This document shows, piece after piece, positions 17,621-27,615 of a stretch of 64,000 nucleotides of DNA. Numbering within the stretch: position 1 is the stretch's first letter; each line of letters begins with the position of its first letter. The stretch covers positions 1,116,001 through 1,180,000 of the forward strand of contig NZ_RARB01000001.1 of NCBI RefSeq assembly GCF_003612015.1. Direction: 5' to 3'. The DNA is from Pantoea piersonii (lineage in GTDB: Bacteria; Pseudomonadota; Gammaproteobacteria; Enterobacterales; Enterobacteriaceae). A program made the translations under genes and the position numbers. Below the pieces are notes generated by a model. It did not search any database. It was not told the DNA's origin and saw nothing but the letters and a program-made list of their open reading frames with translations.

Positions 17621-18955
17621 TTACGGATTTGTGATCGGCTTAAAGCCGAAGCGATTTTTCATCACCAGCATCAACGTGGTCAGCAGCGCGGGAATCGCCA
17701 GCAGTACGAAGATCAGGCTGAAAGACCAGCCGAGAGAGAGCATCTCCGCGCCGACAAAGGCGCTGAGGATAGCCCCGACGCGGCCAACACCATGCATCCA
17801 GCTGGAGCCCGTCGCGCGCGCATGGGTGGGATAGTAGCTGGCGGAAAGCGCATTCATGCCCGTATTGGCGCCGTTGAAACAGAAGCCGCTGAGAAAGGCG
17901 ATGCCGCTCATCATCCCCACTTCTGCAGGCGAAAAGCCCAGCGTGACAATCGCCAGCCCACCGCAGAAATAGATGACCGCCAGTGCCAGATTCGCATTAA
18001 AGCGATCCATCAGCCAGCCGGCAAACAGCGAGCCAAGGGTACCGCCCGCCTGATACATGGCGGTGATAATAGCCGCGTCGGTAACTGACATGCCCAGCGT
18101 ATTGATAAGCGATGGCAGCCAGCTGCCGATCAGGTAAACCAGAAACAGCCCCATAAAGTAGCCGCCCCACAACATCAGGCTGCCGAAAAGATAACGACGG
18201 GAGACGACGGTAGCGATTGCGCCCTGGGTCTGCGGCGTCGGCTCCTGCGAGTGAAACGCGCTGTCGGGCCGTGTGGCACCGGGCAGCATCCGCTCCAGAA
18301 TAGCGTGAATGCGCGTCGCCGGCGCGCGGCGGCTAATCAGAAAACGCACCGACTCCGGCACACCGCGCATTAAAAACGGCAGGACCACCAGCGGCAGAAT
18401 GCCGCCCAGCATCATGACCGCATGCCAGCTGTAGCGCGGCAGCAGCCAGGAGGCGGCAAAACCACCGCTGGCGGCGCCGAAGGTAAAGCCGCAGAACACC
18501 ACGGTAATGATAAAGGCGCGGCGGCGCTCCGGCGCATATTCCGCCACCAGCGTGCCGACGTTAGGCATTGCCGCGCCCAGGCCCAGACCGGTCAAAAAGC
18601 GAAACAGCATCATCTGCTCGATGTTATTTGCCAGCGCAGTGGCGAGCGTCCATAGCCCGAAGAAAAAGACGCTGAGGATAATCATCATGCGGCGGCCGTA
18701 ACGATCGGCCAGCGGCCCCGCCAGCATGGCGCCGAGCGCCAGCCCGACGAGCGCCGCGCTGATCACTACGCCAAGCTGATGATTGGTGACGCCCCAGCCC
18801 GCCTTGAGCGTCGGGGCGATAAAGCCCATCAGCGCGATATCCATGCCGTCAAGGGCGACCACAATAAAGCAGAGCGCAATCAGGCGCTTTTGCCAACGGC
18901 TCAGCTCTGACTGATTGATTAACTGGCGAACGTCTACTGCTTCAATGCTGGTCAC
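17621..18955 (-). CDS. Aromatic-acid:H+ symporter family MFS transporter (PcaK-like)
   Basis: 444 residues with twelve hydrophobic segments. Residues 27-45 (ALCFIVVALDGMDIALMGF) and GPLADRYGRRMMI near 80 carry the DGMD and DRYGRR motifs of the AAHS group (PcaK, BenK, MhpT), which imports 4-hydroxybenzoate, benzoate or similar acids across the inner membrane. The divergent gene at 19279 encodes a PcaQ-like regulator, which supports a protocatechuate- or hydroxybenzoate-linked substrate. No aromatic ring-cleavage genes are in the window. Substrate remains inference. Confidence 0.85.
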   Translation of the reverse strand: MTSIEAVDVRQLINQSELSRWQKRLIALCFIVVALDGMDIALMGFIAPTLKAGWGVTNHQLGVVISAALVGLALGAMLAGPLADRYGRRMMIILSVFFFGLWTLATALANNIEQMMLFRFLTGLGLGAAMPNVGTLVAEYAPERRRAFIITVVFCGFTFGAASGGFAASWLLPRYSWHAVMMLGGILPLVVLPFLMRGVPESVRFLISRRAPATRIHAILERMLPGATRPDSAFHSQEPTPQTQGAIATVVSRRYLFGSLMLWGGYFMGLFLVYLIGSWLPSLINTLGMSVTDAAIITAMYQAGGTLGSLFAGWLMDRFNANLALAVIYFCGGLAIVTLGFSPAEVGMMSGIAFLSGFCFNGANTGMNALSASYYPTHARATGSSWMHGVGRVGAILSAFVGAEMLSLGWSFSLIFVLLAIPALLTTLMLVMKNRFGFKPITNP

Positions 18956-19278
18956 TGCGAACTCCTCACTGCGCTCATCTCTTGAAACATCAGTTTTGGT
19001 AAAAAAAACGGCAGCTATGATAGCCCATCGTTAACAATAAGGCGTTCGATTTTTATATGATATTGAGAATTATTCAATATTTAAGGTTTAACGCGTTGAA
19101 TTCGTTTTAAACTTATTTTGCAGGCTGGCAGCCCCATTACGCGGCTGAGATTATTTAGCTTTAAAAATCAACAACAAAGCCAAATCACCCCATTTTGTTA
19201 ATTTTATTTTGCAGCAAAGTTAACAAAACCCATCTTTACTGGTTGCCGTGTAGCGACAAAAATTATTAACTTTATGAT
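18956..19278. other. A/T-rich divergent promoter region with inverted repeat
   Basis: This 323-bp region separates the PcaK-like transporter and the PcaQ-like regulator. It is much richer in A and T than its surroundings. TTTTGTTAA (19193-19201) and TTAACAAAA (19220-19228) form a perfect 9-bp inverted repeat with an 18-bp spacer, 51-86 bp before the regulator start. A shorter repeat, ATTGA/TCAAT, lies near 19061-19077. I take the first as a candidate regulator-binding site. Confidence 0.5.
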
Positions 19279-20199
19279 ATGGACAAAAATATCCTTTTCA
19301 ATCAGCGCATTCGCTTGCGCCATCTTCATACCTTTGTTGCGGTGGCGCAACAGGGAACCCTGGGCCGCGCGGCGGAAACCCTGAGCCTCAGTCAGCCCGC
19401 CCTGTCTAAAACGCTGAATGAGCTTGAGGAGCTGACAGGCGTTCGCCTGTTTGAGCGAGGCCGCCTGGGCGCGCAGCTTACCACCATGGGCGAACAGTTT
19501 TTGATCCACGCAGTGAAAGTGCTGGATGCGCTTAATCACGCAGGCCAGAGCTTTAACCTGCCGGTTTCAACCCGTCCGGTCGTGATCCGACTCGGTGCGC
19601 TCACTACGGCGGCGATGGGCATGCTGCCGCAAATTCTCGATCGCTTTCATCAGCAGCAGCCTCATGCGACCGTCCAGGTCGCCACTCTGCACAATAACGT
19701 GCTGCTGGCCGGGCTGCGTGCAGGCGAGTTCGATATCGGCATTGGTCGTATGGCGGACAGTGAAATGATGACTGGCCTGACCTACGAACTGCTGTTTCTC
19801 GAATCGCTGAAGCTGGTGGTGCGGCCGGAGCATCCGCTTCTGAGTGACAACGTCACGCTGTCGCGGGCCATGCAGTGGCCGGTCGTGATCTCGCCGGAAG
19901 GGACCGCGCCGCGCCGTATCGCACAACAGATGCTGGATGAACAGGGCTGCACCCTGCCCAGTACCTGCGTTGAAACCTCATCGACGTCGCTCGCGCGCCA
20001 GCTGGCGCTGCGGTATGACTACGTCTGGTTTGTACCCTCCGGCGCCATCAAGGAAGATCTGGCGCACAATGCCCTGTGCGCCCTGCCCATCAGCTCGTCA
20101 GGACCGGGCGAACCGGTCGGCATTATCACCCGCACCGGCCAGCCCCTGAGTCTCAGCGCCGAAATCCTGATGGCGACCATCCGCAAAGCGCCGGACTAA
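19279..20199 (+). CDS. LysR-family regulator, PcaQ-like
   Basis: 306 residues. The N-terminal helix-turn-helix (LRHLHTFVAVAQQGTLGRAAETLSLSQPALSKTLNELEELTG) and FERGRLGAQLTTMGEQFL resemble PcaQ and GbpR-type regulators of aromatic or sugar catabolism; the ligand domain follows from about residue 95. No clear ribosome binding site precedes ATG 19279, so the start is uncertain. It is divergent from the aromatic-acid transporter gene and probably activates it in response to an aromatic acid or a ring-cleavage product. Confidence 0.87.
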   Translation: MDKNILFNQRIRLRHLHTFVAVAQQGTLGRAAETLSLSQPALSKTLNELEELTGVRLFERGRLGAQLTTMGEQFLIHAVKVLDALNHAGQSFNLPVSTRPVVIRLGALTTAAMGMLPQILDRFHQQQPHATVQVATLHNNVLLAGLRAGEFDIGIGRMADSEMMTGLTYELLFLESLKLVVRPEHPLLSDNVTLSRAMQWPVVISPEGTAPRRIAQQMLDEQGCTLPSTCVETSSTSLARQLALRYDYVWFVPSGAIKEDLAHNALCALPISSSGPGEPVGIITRTGQPLSLSAEILMATIRKAPD

Positions 20200-20762
20200 C
20201 GGCTGCGTTTAGCATGACGCTCACGATTATCCAGCCGCGCTTTTTCTGTTTTACGCAGGCCGACGTAGAGCGCGCCCGCGCCACCATGCTGCGGCTGCGA
20301 CGTGCAAAAGGTCTGCACGTCGTCAAACTGACGTAGCCAGCGCGCCAGGTAACTGCGCACAATATTGGCATGGGATTCGTTGTCGCGCCCTTTACCATGG
20401 ATGAACAGTAAATTGCGCAAACCCTCTTTGCGCGCCTGCAGCATAAAGCTGAAGACTGCCTGACGGCAGGTTTCCACCGGCTGACGCAGCAGATTCAGGC
20501 TGGCATCCATCTTATATTCTCCCTTGCGCAGCTTATCCAGCACGCCCTGCTGTATGCCGTCGGCTTTATACTCCAGCGGCGTGGCAAGCGGAATAATGTC
20601 GAGGTAGCCGCGCGTCAGAAAGTTCTCTTCCGCAATCGTGGTTTCAGGACGACGCGGTGCTTTGGTTGAGGGCGATTTCAGCCATAAAGTACTGGCGCTA
20701 TCTTTTAATGGAGTGACATCACCCATGGCATCCCGAAACAGGTCTTCATCGTCAAGGTTCAT
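20196..20762 (-). CDS. smrA: DNA endonuclease SmrA (Smr domain)
   Basis: 188 residues, very similar to E. coli SmrA/YdaL (187 aa): MNLDDEDLFRDAMGDV at the start, the DUF-type segment RGYLDIIPLATPLEYKADGIQQGVLDKLRKGEY and the C-terminal Smr domain (LNLLRQPVETCRQAVFSFML, then the conserved IHGKGRDNESHANIVRSYLARWL). The Smr domain has nicking endonuclease activity in E. coli; the cellular role is not settled. The last four bases overlap the end of the converging LysR gene. It is divergent from fnr, the same neighbourhood as in related enterobacteria. Confidence 0.95.
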   Translation of the reverse strand: MNLDDEDLFRDAMGDVTPLKDSASTLWLKSPSTKAPRRPETTIAEENFLTRGYLDIIPLATPLEYKADGIQQGVLDKLRKGEYKMDASLNLLRQPVETCRQAVFSFMLQARKEGLRNLLFIHGKGRDNESHANIVRSYLARWLRQFDDVQTFCTSQPQHGGAGALYVGLRKTEKARLDNRERHAKRSR

Positions 20763-21082
20763 GGAATTTTCTCACGCCAGGTCAATAAGGAATTACAGAG
20801 ATCACATTCGCCTCTGTAGATGCAATAGTAGCAAAGGGAAAAAACAGTGCGCCAGTGGTGAAGCGCGTCAGGAAGCCGTTTAAAAAACGCCCATCCAGAT
20901 CAATAAAGTGGAAAGTTTTCGTGCCAAAAAGCAAAAATGTGACGTAAAGGGCTTGTCAGAACGCGGCTCCGCGCCACGCCTGACATCCCTACACTTTCTG
21001 AGGCTAAAACTGCTCTGATGAGTTCATTTCAGCGGGAAAAATGATAAAATTGACACCAGTCAATAATCGTCGAGCGTACATT
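20763..21082. other. smrA-fnr divergent intergenic region
   Basis: 320 bp containing the start-side signals of both genes. I see an FNR half-palindrome pair at 21050-21063 and a possible -10 (GATAAAAT, 21043-21050) for fnr. The rest, including a short GC-rich stem (CGCGGCTCCGCG) around 20962-20973, has no gene I can support. Confidence 0.55.
21050..21063 (+). promoter_or_regulatory. FNR-box-like palindrome in front of fnr
   Basis: TTGACACCAGTCAA is a perfect 5-bp inverted repeat with a 4-bp centre and matches the FNR consensus TTGAT-N4-ATCAA at 8 of 10 defined positions. It ends 19 bases before the fnr start. E. coli fnr is autoregulated, so this is a probable negative autoregulatory site. 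Confidence 0.6.
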
Positions 21083-21835
21083 ATGATCACTGAAAAACGC
21101 ACCATTCGCCGTATTCAGTCGGGTGGCTGTGCCATCCACTGTCAGGACTGCAGCATTAGTCAGCTGTGTATCCCGTTCACCCTGAATGAACATGAGCTGG
21201 ATCAGCTCGACAACATTATCGAGCGTAAAAAACCTATTCAGAAAGGCCAGACGCTGTTTAAAGCAGGCGACGATCTGAAATCGCTCTACGCTATCCGCTC
21301 CGGCACGATTAAGAGTTACACCATTACTGAACAGGGCGACGAGCAGATTACAGGCTTTCACCTGGCGGGCGATCTGGTCGGTTTCGATGCGATCATGAAC
21401 GGCAATCATCCCAGCTTCGCCCAGGCGCTGGAAACGGCGATGGTGTGCGAGATCCCATTCGAAACGCTGGACGATTTATCAGGTAAAATGCCTGCCCTGC
21501 GTCAGCAGATGATGCGTTTGATGAGCGGTGAAATCAAAGGCGACCAGGATATGATCCTGCTGCTGTCGAAGAAAAATGCTGAAGAACGTCTGGCTGCGTT
21601 TATCTGGAACCTCTCGCGTCGTTTTGGCCAGCGCGGCTTTTCCCAGCGTGAATTCCGCCTGACGATGACGCGCGGCGATATCGGTAACTACCTTGGCCTG
21701 ACCGTCGAAACCATCAGCCGCCTGCTCGGTCGTTTTCAGAAATCGGGCATGCTGGCGGTAAAAGGCAAATATATCACTATAGAAAACCATGACCTGCTTG
21801 CCGAACTGGCCGGTCAGAGCGTTCAGGCTGCTTAA
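21083..21835 (+). CDS. fnr: Anaerobic global regulator FNR
   Basis: 250 residues, the same length as E. coli FNR and nearly identical over long stretches. The [4Fe-4S] cluster ligands are all present: Cys20, Cys23, Cys29 (in [11 protein letters not shown]) and Cys122 (AMVCEIPFE). The CRP-fold sensor domain, the dimerisation helix and the helix-turn-helix ([18 protein letters not shown], with the TVETISR recognition helix) follow in order. It switches on anaerobic respiration genes when the cluster is intact. ATG 21083 is the family start; the frame open to 21041 is not. It is followed by uspE, as in E. coli. Confidence 0.98.
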   Translation: MITEKRTIRRIQSGGCAIHCQDCSISQLCIPFTLNEHELDQLDNIIERKKPIQKGQTLFKAGDDLKSLYAIRSGTIKSYTITEQGDEQITGFHLAGDLVGFDAIMNGNHPSFAQALETAMVCEIPFETLDDLSGKMPALRQQMMRLMSGEIKGDQDMILLLSKKNAEERLAAFIWNLSRRFGQRGFSQREFRLTMTRGDIGNYLGLTVETISRLLGRFQKSGMLAVKGKYITIENHDLLAELAGQSVQAA

Positions 21836-22009
21836 TTAATTGGCCGCCTAATGATTAGAGTTGCAGGTATGCGCGCAATGCCTCTGCAACTCTGATCGCC
21901 AGCGTAAATTTGTTAGTTTATTGATCCCACAGTAACTTTTCCGCTTCTTCCCGCTCCTAACTTAGGCTATCTTTAAACCAGTTCGGCCTGGTTTAAGGAG
22001 TTATTCCCT

Positions 22010-22969
22010 ATGTCCCGCTACCAAAATATGCTGGTCGCTATCGATCCCCAGCAAGACGATCAGCCTGCGTTACGACGCGCGGTTTACCTTAATCAGCGCA
22101 TCGGCGGCAAAATTAAGGCCTATCTGCCGATTTATGACTTCTCTTATGAGATGACCACGCTGCTCTCGCCAGATGAGCGTTCATCCATGCGGCAAGGCGT
22201 TATCAGCCAGCGCACCGAATGGATCCGCGAGCAGGCGCGCGCCTATCTCGAAGCGGGCGTGGATATTGAAATCAAGGTGGTATGGCACAATCGCCCCTAT
22301 GAAGCGATTATTCAGGAGGTGCTGGCGCACGGGCACGATCTGGTGCTGAAGATGGCGCATCAGCACGATCGGCTGGAGGCTGTGATCTTTACGCCTACCG
22401 ACTGGCATCTGTTGCGTAAATGCCCTTGCCCGGTGTGGATGGTAAAAGATCAGCCCTGGCCGGAAGGCGGCAAAGCGATAGTAGCCGTGAATCTCGCCAG
22501 CGAAGAGCCGCACCACGATGAGCTGAATCAGAAGCTGATCCGGGAAACTACCCGGCTGGCGGAGATGGTGAATCACACTGAGGTGCATCTGGTCGGCGCC
22601 TACCCGATTACGCCGATCAATATAGCGATCGAACTACCCGACTTCGACCCCAGCGTCTACAACGATGCGATTCGCGGCCAGCATCTGGTGGCGATGAAAG
22701 CGCTGCGTCAGAAATTCTCAATTCGCGAAGAGTTCACTCACGTCGCAAAAGGGCTGCCTGAAGAGGTCATTCCCGATATCGCCGGTCAGCTCAGCGCCGG
22801 GATTGTGGTGCTCGGCACTATCGGCCGTACCGGTCTGTCAGCGGCGTTCCTTGGCAATACAGCGGAACAGGTTATCGATCATCTGCGCTGCGACCTGCTG
22901 GCGATCAAGCCTGATGACTTTAATTCGCCCGTTACGCTTGATGATGACGAAGAGGATGATGACGAATAA
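22010..22969 (+). CDS. uspE: Tandem universal stress protein UspE
   Basis: 319 residues with two Usp domains (about 3-150 and 155-305), similar to E. coli UspE (316 aa). The second domain contains [24 protein letters not shown], the ATP-binding-type G-2X-G-9X-G(S/N) region. The C-terminus is a run of acidic residues (DDDEEDDDE). UspE has roles in DNA-damage resistance, motility and adhesion in E. coli. GGAG lies before ATG 22010. Downstream of fnr and followed by a strong bidirectional terminator shared with pntB. Confidence 0.96.
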   Translation: MSRYQNMLVAIDPQQDDQPALRRAVYLNQRIGGKIKAYLPIYDFSYEMTTLLSPDERSSMRQGVISQRTEWIREQARAYLEAGVDIEIKVVWHNRPYEAIIQEVLAHGHDLVLKMAHQHDRLEAVIFTPTDWHLLRKCPCPVWMVKDQPWPEGGKAIVAVNLASEEPHHDELNQKLIRETTRLAEMVNHTEVHLVGAYPITPINIAIELPDFDPSVYNDAIRGQHLVAMKALRQKFSIREEFTHVAKGLPEEVIPDIAGQLSAGIVVLGTIGRTGLSAAFLGNTAEQVIDHLRCDLLAIKPDDFNSPVTLDDDEEDDDE

Positions 22970-22970
22970 C

Positions 22971-22998
22971 AAGGGCGGCCAGCTGGCCGCCCTTTTCT
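22971..22998. terminator. Bidirectional terminator between uspE and pntAB
   Basis: A perfect 24-base palindrome (12-bp arms AAGGGCGGCCAG) sits between the two stops and ends in T-rich bases on the plus strand, with A-rich bases on its other flank. It begins one base after the uspE stop and touches the pntB stop. Confidence 0.88.
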
Positions 22999-24387
22999 TT
23001 ACAGCGCTTTGAGTATCCCTTCCACGCTCGCTTTGGCATCACCGAACAGCATCTGCGTATTCTCTTTAAAGAACAGCGGATTCTGCACGCCGGCGTAGCC
23101 GGTATTCATCGAGCGTTTAAACACGATAACGTTTTGCGCTTTCCACACCTCAAGCACCGGCATGCCCGCAATAGGACTGCGCGGATCGTCCTGCGCCGCC
23201 GGATTGACGGTGTCGTTAGCGCCAATCACCAGAACGGTATCGGTGTCGGAAAAGTCATCGTTGATCTCATCCATCTCCAGCACCACGTCATAAGGCACTT
23301 TCGCCTCTGCCAGCAGCACGTTCATATGGCCCGGCAGACGCCCGGCGACCGGATGGATGCCGAAGCGCACCTTGATGCCGCGCGCGCGCAGCTTTTCAGT
23401 GATCTCCGCCACCGGATACTGCGCCTGCGCCACCGCCATGCCGTAGCCAGGCGTGATAATGACCGAAGAAGATTGCTTCAGCAGCTCGGCCGTCTCTTCC
23501 ACGCTGATTTCGCGGTGCTCGCCCGCCTCTTCGCTTTCGCCGCCTGCGCTGCTGTCGGTGCCGAAGCCGCCAGCGATAACGCTGATAAAGGAGCGGTTCA
23601 TCGCCTTACACATAATGTAAGAGAGAATGGCACCCGACGAACCCACCAGCGCACCGGTCACGATCAGCAGGTCGTTGCTCAGCATAAAGCCCGCCGCCGC
23701 CGCCGCCCAGCCGGAGTACGAGTTGAGCATTGACACCACCACCGGCATATCGGCGCCGCCGATAGAGGCTACCAGATGCCAGCCGAACGCCAGCGCGATC
23801 AGCGTCATCAGCAGCAGCGAGAAGCCCTGCGCGCCGCTGCTGTCGGTACGCACAAACCACAGCAGCAGCAGGAAGGAGACCACCAGCGCCAGCAGGTTAA
23901 GCTTGTGGCGATGCGGCAGCATCAGCGGGCGCGATGAGATTTTGCCGCGCAGCTTGCCGAACGCCACCAGCGAACCGGTAAAGGTCACCGCACCGATAAA
24001 GATGCCGAGGAAGACTTCCGTCAGGTGAATATTTTCCATCACCGCAGGCAGACCCGGCCCATGATCGATATAGCTGTTGAAGCCCACCAGCACGGCGGCC
24101 AGACCGACGAAGCTGTGAAGAATAGCCACCAGCTCCGGCATTTCGGTCATTTCAACCTTCTTCGCCAGGCGCACGCCGATCGCGCCGCCGATAACCATCG
24201 CCAGCAAAATCCACGCGACGTTGCCGCTGTCGGGACCAAAAATAGTCGCCAGCAGCGCCAGCGCCATCCCGCTGATGCCAAAGAGATTGCCCTGCTTCGA
24301 GGTCTCATGTTTCGAGAGCCCCGCCAGGCTGAAAATAAAGAGAATCGCGGCAACAATGTATGCTGCAGTCACTAATCCGCCAGACAT
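22999..24387 (-). CDS. pntB: NAD(P) transhydrogenase subunit beta PntB
   Basis: 462 residues, the same length as E. coli PntB. The N-terminal part has about nine membrane helices (from [21 protein letters not shown]), and the C-terminal third is the NADP(H)-binding domain III ([56 protein letters not shown]). With PntA it forms the proton-pumping transhydrogenase that makes NADPH from NADH using the proton gradient. pntB starts 3 bases after the pntA stop, so the two form an operon. Confidence 0.98.
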   Translation of the reverse strand: MSGGLVTAAYIVAAILFIFSLAGLSKHETSKQGNLFGISGMALALLATIFGPDSGNVAWILLAMVIGGAIGVRLAKKVEMTEMPELVAILHSFVGLAAVLVGFNSYIDHGPGLPAVMENIHLTEVFLGIFIGAVTFTGSLVAFGKLRGKISSRPLMLPHRHKLNLLALVVSFLLLLWFVRTDSSGAQGFSLLLMTLIALAFGWHLVASIGGADMPVVVSMLNSYSGWAAAAAGFMLSNDLLIVTGALVGSSGAILSYIMCKAMNRSFISVIAGGFGTDSSAGGESEEAGEHREISVEETAELLKQSSSVIITPGYGMAVAQAQYPVAEITEKLRARGIKVRFGIHPVAGRLPGHMNVLLAEAKVPYDVVLEMDEINDDFSDTDTVLVIGANDTVNPAAQDDPRSPIAGMPVLEVWKAQNVIVFKRSMNTGYAGVQNPLFFKENTQMLFGDAKASVEGILKAL

Positions 24388-24390
24388 CTG

Positions 24391-25923
24391 TTACCCCTTA
24401 CGAAACATTTTCAGCATGCGCTGGGTGACGGTGAAACCACCGAAAATATTGATGCTGGCGATCAGCACCGCAATAAATGAGATAAAAGTGACCCAGCCGC
24501 CATGTCCCATTTGCAGCACCGCGCCGACCACAATAATGCCGGAAATGGCATTGGTTACCGACATCAGCGGCGTATGCAGCGCATGGCTGACGTTCCACAC
24601 CACGTAGTAGCCGACCACGCAGGCGAGCGCGAACACCGTAAAGTGGGACAGGAACTCGGCAGGCGCGACGTTGGCAAGGCAGGCAAACAGCACGACCGCC
24701 AGCGCCAGCAGCAGATACTTGCGCCATGACGGCGCAGGTTTCGCCGCTTCCTTGACCGCAGGCTGCGCCGCGGCGGGCGCCGCTTTCGGCGCGGCGGAGA
24801 CCTGAATCGGCGGCGCAGGCCAGGTGATTTCGCCGTCGCGGATCACGGTCACGCCGCGTACCACGACATCCTCGAAATCTATCGCGATCTCGCCGTTCTT
24901 CTCTTTGCACAGCAACTTCATCAGGTTCACCAGATTGGTGCCATAAAGCTGCGAGGACTGGGTCGGCAGGCGGCTGGGCAGATCGGTATAGCCAATGATC
25001 TTCACGCCGTTATCGGTGACGGTAACGCGATCGGCCTGGGTCAGCTCGCAGTTGCCGCCGGTTTGCGCCGCCAGATCGACAATAACGCTGCCTGGCTTCA
25101 TGCTGGCCACCATCTCGGCGGTGATCAGTTTCGGCGCGGGCTTGCCTGGGATCAGCGCCGTCGTGACGATAATATCGACCTCTTTCGCCTGCGCGGCGAA
25201 GAGCGCCATCTCCGCTTTAATAAAGGCTTCGGACATCACTTTCGCATAGCCGTCGCCGCTGCCCGCTTCCTCTTCAAAATCGAGCTCAAGGAATTCGGCG
25301 CCCATGCTTTGCACCTGCTCTTTCACTTCCGGGCGGGTATCAAAGGCGCGCACGATAGCGCCGAGGCTGCCCGCCGCGCCAATAGCCGCCAGTCCGGCGA
25401 CGCCTGCGCCGATCACCATCACTTTCGCCGGCGGCACTTTACCCGCCGCGGTAATCTGCCCGGTAAAGAAACGGCCAAATTCGTGAGCGGCTTCGACAAT
25501 GGCGCGATAGCCCGCAATGTTCGCCATCGAGCTGAGCGCATCCAGCGACTGCGCGCGCGAGATGCGCGGTACGGCGTCCATCGCCATGAGGGTGACCTGC
25601 CGCGCCGCCAGCTTCTCCAGCAGCGCCGCGTTTTGCGCCGGCCAGACAAAGCTCACCAGCGTGCTGCCCGCTCGCGTCAGGGCGATCTCCTCATCGTCAG
25701 GCGCATTCACCTTCAGCACGATATCGGACTGCCAGATCTGCTGACCATCGCAGAGGCTGGCGCCTGCGGCGACATAACTTTCGTCATCAAAACTGGCGCG
25801 TTTGCCCGCATCGTGCTCGACAGCAACGCTAAAACCCAGTTTGATAAGCTGCTCAACGGTTTTCGGCGTCGCCGCCACGCGCGCCTCGTTGGGCAATCGC
25901 TCTTTGGGTATTCCAATTAACAT
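24391..25923 (-). CDS. pntA: NAD(P) transhydrogenase subunit alpha PntA
   Basis: 510 residues from ATG 25923, the length of E. coli PntA. The N-terminal domain I binds NAD(H) ([51 protein letters not shown] near 170-200); a proline/alanine-rich linker (about 375-405) leads to four C-terminal membrane helices. A GGG ribosome binding site 6 bases upstream supports 25923; the frame open to 26025 is longer than the family. First gene of the pntAB operon; its promoter lies in the 535-bp gap shared with ydgH. Confidence 0.97.
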   Translation of the reverse strand: MLIGIPKERLPNEARVAATPKTVEQLIKLGFSVAVEHDAGKRASFDDESYVAAGASLCDGQQIWQSDIVLKVNAPDDEEIALTRAGSTLVSFVWPAQNAALLEKLAARQVTLMAMDAVPRISRAQSLDALSSMANIAGYRAIVEAAHEFGRFFTGQITAAGKVPPAKVMVIGAGVAGLAAIGAAGSLGAIVRAFDTRPEVKEQVQSMGAEFLELDFEEEAGSGDGYAKVMSEAFIKAEMALFAAQAKEVDIIVTTALIPGKPAPKLITAEMVASMKPGSVIVDLAAQTGGNCELTQADRVTVTDNGVKIIGYTDLPSRLPTQSSQLYGTNLVNLMKLLCKEKNGEIAIDFEDVVVRGVTVIRDGEITWPAPPIQVSAAPKAAPAAAQPAVKEAAKPAPSWRKYLLLALAVVLFACLANVAPAEFLSHFTVFALACVVGYYVVWNVSHALHTPLMSVTNAISGIIVVGAVLQMGHGGWVTFISFIAVLIASINIFGGFTVTQRMLKMFRKG

Positions 25924-26458
25924 ATTCATCCCTTTCATCACGTGATGATGGCCTGTCGATTGCATAGCGACACAGCGCCTGAAACAGGATTTCAGGCGCT
26001 TATGAACGACATGCACTTGTATCAAAGTATTTATAACCTACTGAAAATATGAACAGCGATCTACAACCAGAACGCCCGCCGGTGACATTCATACGATTAT
26101 TCAGCGTCCCAGGAGAAAAGCCGCGCTATGCGACTGCGAATTGAAAAGTTTGAAATATATTCTGCTAAGCAGAATCGAATCATGACGAATTTCTTGTTAA
26201 TAAAAACCTTTATTTAACAATGCATTAACTGATTAACCACTAAGCGTTACCATCTTAAGTGATAATCGGTACAAAAAATGGCCGTAGCAAATTTGCATGA
26301 CGTCATGATGAATTTAACTATCAATTTCCCGAGATTTGTCGCATAAATTGGCTGCGACAGCCTGTTTATAACATGCAATAATCAGCGGCTAATCTGTTAT
26401 ACATCAAGAGTCCAGCACGTTTTCGTACTCATTTTGCGTAAGGCGAAGGATCATTTTT
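25924..26458. other. pntA-ydgH divergent intergenic region with two palindromes
   Basis: This 535-bp A/T-rich gap contains the promoters of pntAB and ydgH. Two perfect palindromes stand out: ATTCTGCTAAGCAGAAT (26159-26175, 8-bp arms around one base) and CATGACGTCATG (26296-26307). A 29-codon frame at 26128-26217 has a poorly spaced GGAG and overlaps the first palindrome; I do not call it a gene. No other coding signal is seen. Confidence 0.55.
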
Positions 26459-27412
26459 ATGAAGCTGAAGAACACCATTCTGGCGTCAACCTTGTTATCT
26501 CTGCTCGCGGCCAATGCATTCGCCGCGCAGGAACTGACGCCGGAAAAAGCGGCCGAGCTGAAACCATTCGAACGTATTAACGTCACCGGCCGCTTTAATG
26601 CGATTAACGACGCTGCCGACGCGGTGTCGAAACGTGCGGATGAGCTGGGCGCAGCCTCTTATTACATTCAGGGCATCAACGACAGCAACGGCAACAGCGG
26701 CAACTGGCGCGTTACGGCTGACCTTTATAAAGCTGACGCGCCGAAAGCCAGCGACGACACTACTTACCGCGTGATTAACGGCGTTAAAGAGCTGCCGAAA
26801 GCGGAAGCTTACCGCCTGGAGCCGTTTGACACCGTAAGCGTCAGCGGCTTCTTCTCCAGCCAGCCGGACGTCAACGACGCCATTAGCAAAGCAGCGAAAG
26901 AAAAAGGCGCGGCCTCTTTCTATATTGTGCGCCAGGTCGACGCCAATAACGGCGGCAACCAGTACATCACCGCCTATGTTTATAAAGCTGACGCGAAAGA
27001 GCGTAAGGTACAGAGTCCGAACCTGATCCCGGCCGATTCCGAAGCGGGTAAAGCGGCGCTGGCGGCCGGCGGCGAAGCGGCGAAGCGCGTCGAAATCCCG
27101 GGCGTCGCCTCGTCAGAAACGCCGAGCAGCAGCGTGGGCCGCTTCTTTGAAACCCAGAGCTCTACCGGCCAGCGCTATACCGTGAAGCTGGCGAACGGCA
27201 AGTCGGTTCAGGAAGTGAACGCCATTACCGCCGCGCAGATGCAGCCGTTTGACACCGTTACCTTTACCGGCCACTTCGGCACGCCGACTGAAATCTCTGA
27301 AGAAGTGGCGAAACGCGCCGCCGATAAAGGGGCGAAGTACTATCATGTTACCCGCCAGTGGCAGAACCAGAGCGGCGGCAACCTGACCGTCACCGCCGAT
27401 CTCTTCAGGTAA
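26459..27412 (+). CDS. ydgH: YdgH, periplasmic DUF1471 triple-domain protein
   Basis: 317 residues: a signal peptide (MKLKNTILASTLLSLLAANAFA) followed by three DUF1471/YhcN-type repeats at about 36-90, 120-175 and 255-317. Each ends in a matching strand pattern (RVTADLYKAD, QYITAYVYKADA, NLTVTADLFR) and contains the alternating F(D/E)(T/R)(V/I)(S/T)(V/F) pattern. Single-domain relatives (BhsA, McbA, YhcN) are stress-linked periplasmic proteins; YdgH is the three-domain member. Function is not firmly known. It is upstream of ydgI as in E. coli. Confidence 0.95.
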   Translation: MKLKNTILASTLLSLLAANAFAAQELTPEKAAELKPFERINVTGRFNAINDAADAVSKRADELGAASYYIQGINDSNGNSGNWRVTADLYKADAPKASDDTTYRVINGVKELPKAEAYRLEPFDTVSVSGFFSSQPDVNDAISKAAKEKGAASFYIVRQVDANNGGNQYITAYVYKADAKERKVQSPNLIPADSEAGKAALAAGGEAAKRVEIPGVASSETPSSSVGRFFETQSSTGQRYTVKLANGKSVQEVNAITAAQMQPFDTVTFTGHFGTPTEISEEVAKRAADKGAKYYHVTRQWQNQSGGNLTVTADLFR

Positions 27413-27420
27413 TTTCCTTC

Positions 27421-27440
27421 AGGGCGGCGCCCGCCGCCCT
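27421..27440 (+). terminator. Hairpin after ydgH
   Basis: AGGGCGGC and GCCGCCCT form an 8-bp stem 8 bases after the ydgH stop, but only a short T run (GCAGTTTGC) follows, so termination strength is uncertain. Confidence 0.5.
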
Positions 27441-27615
27441 GCAGTTTGCATTATCCCTTCACAATTTTGCATAACCACGCATTGCCATCCTTTTTCGCAC
27501 TCCGTAGAATCTGCGCGCTGCTTTTAGGTGAATTAGTCATGTAAAAGCAAAAAAGCGCGGTTAAATTCGCCGCTCAGAACATAATCCAGCCACTTATGCT
27601 AGCGGGAAGGGTATT

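Noticed and set aside
26128-26217. 29-codon frame in the pntA-ydgH gap
   Set aside because: The GGAG is 12 bases from the ATG, the peptide has no recognisable features and it overlaps a palindrome.
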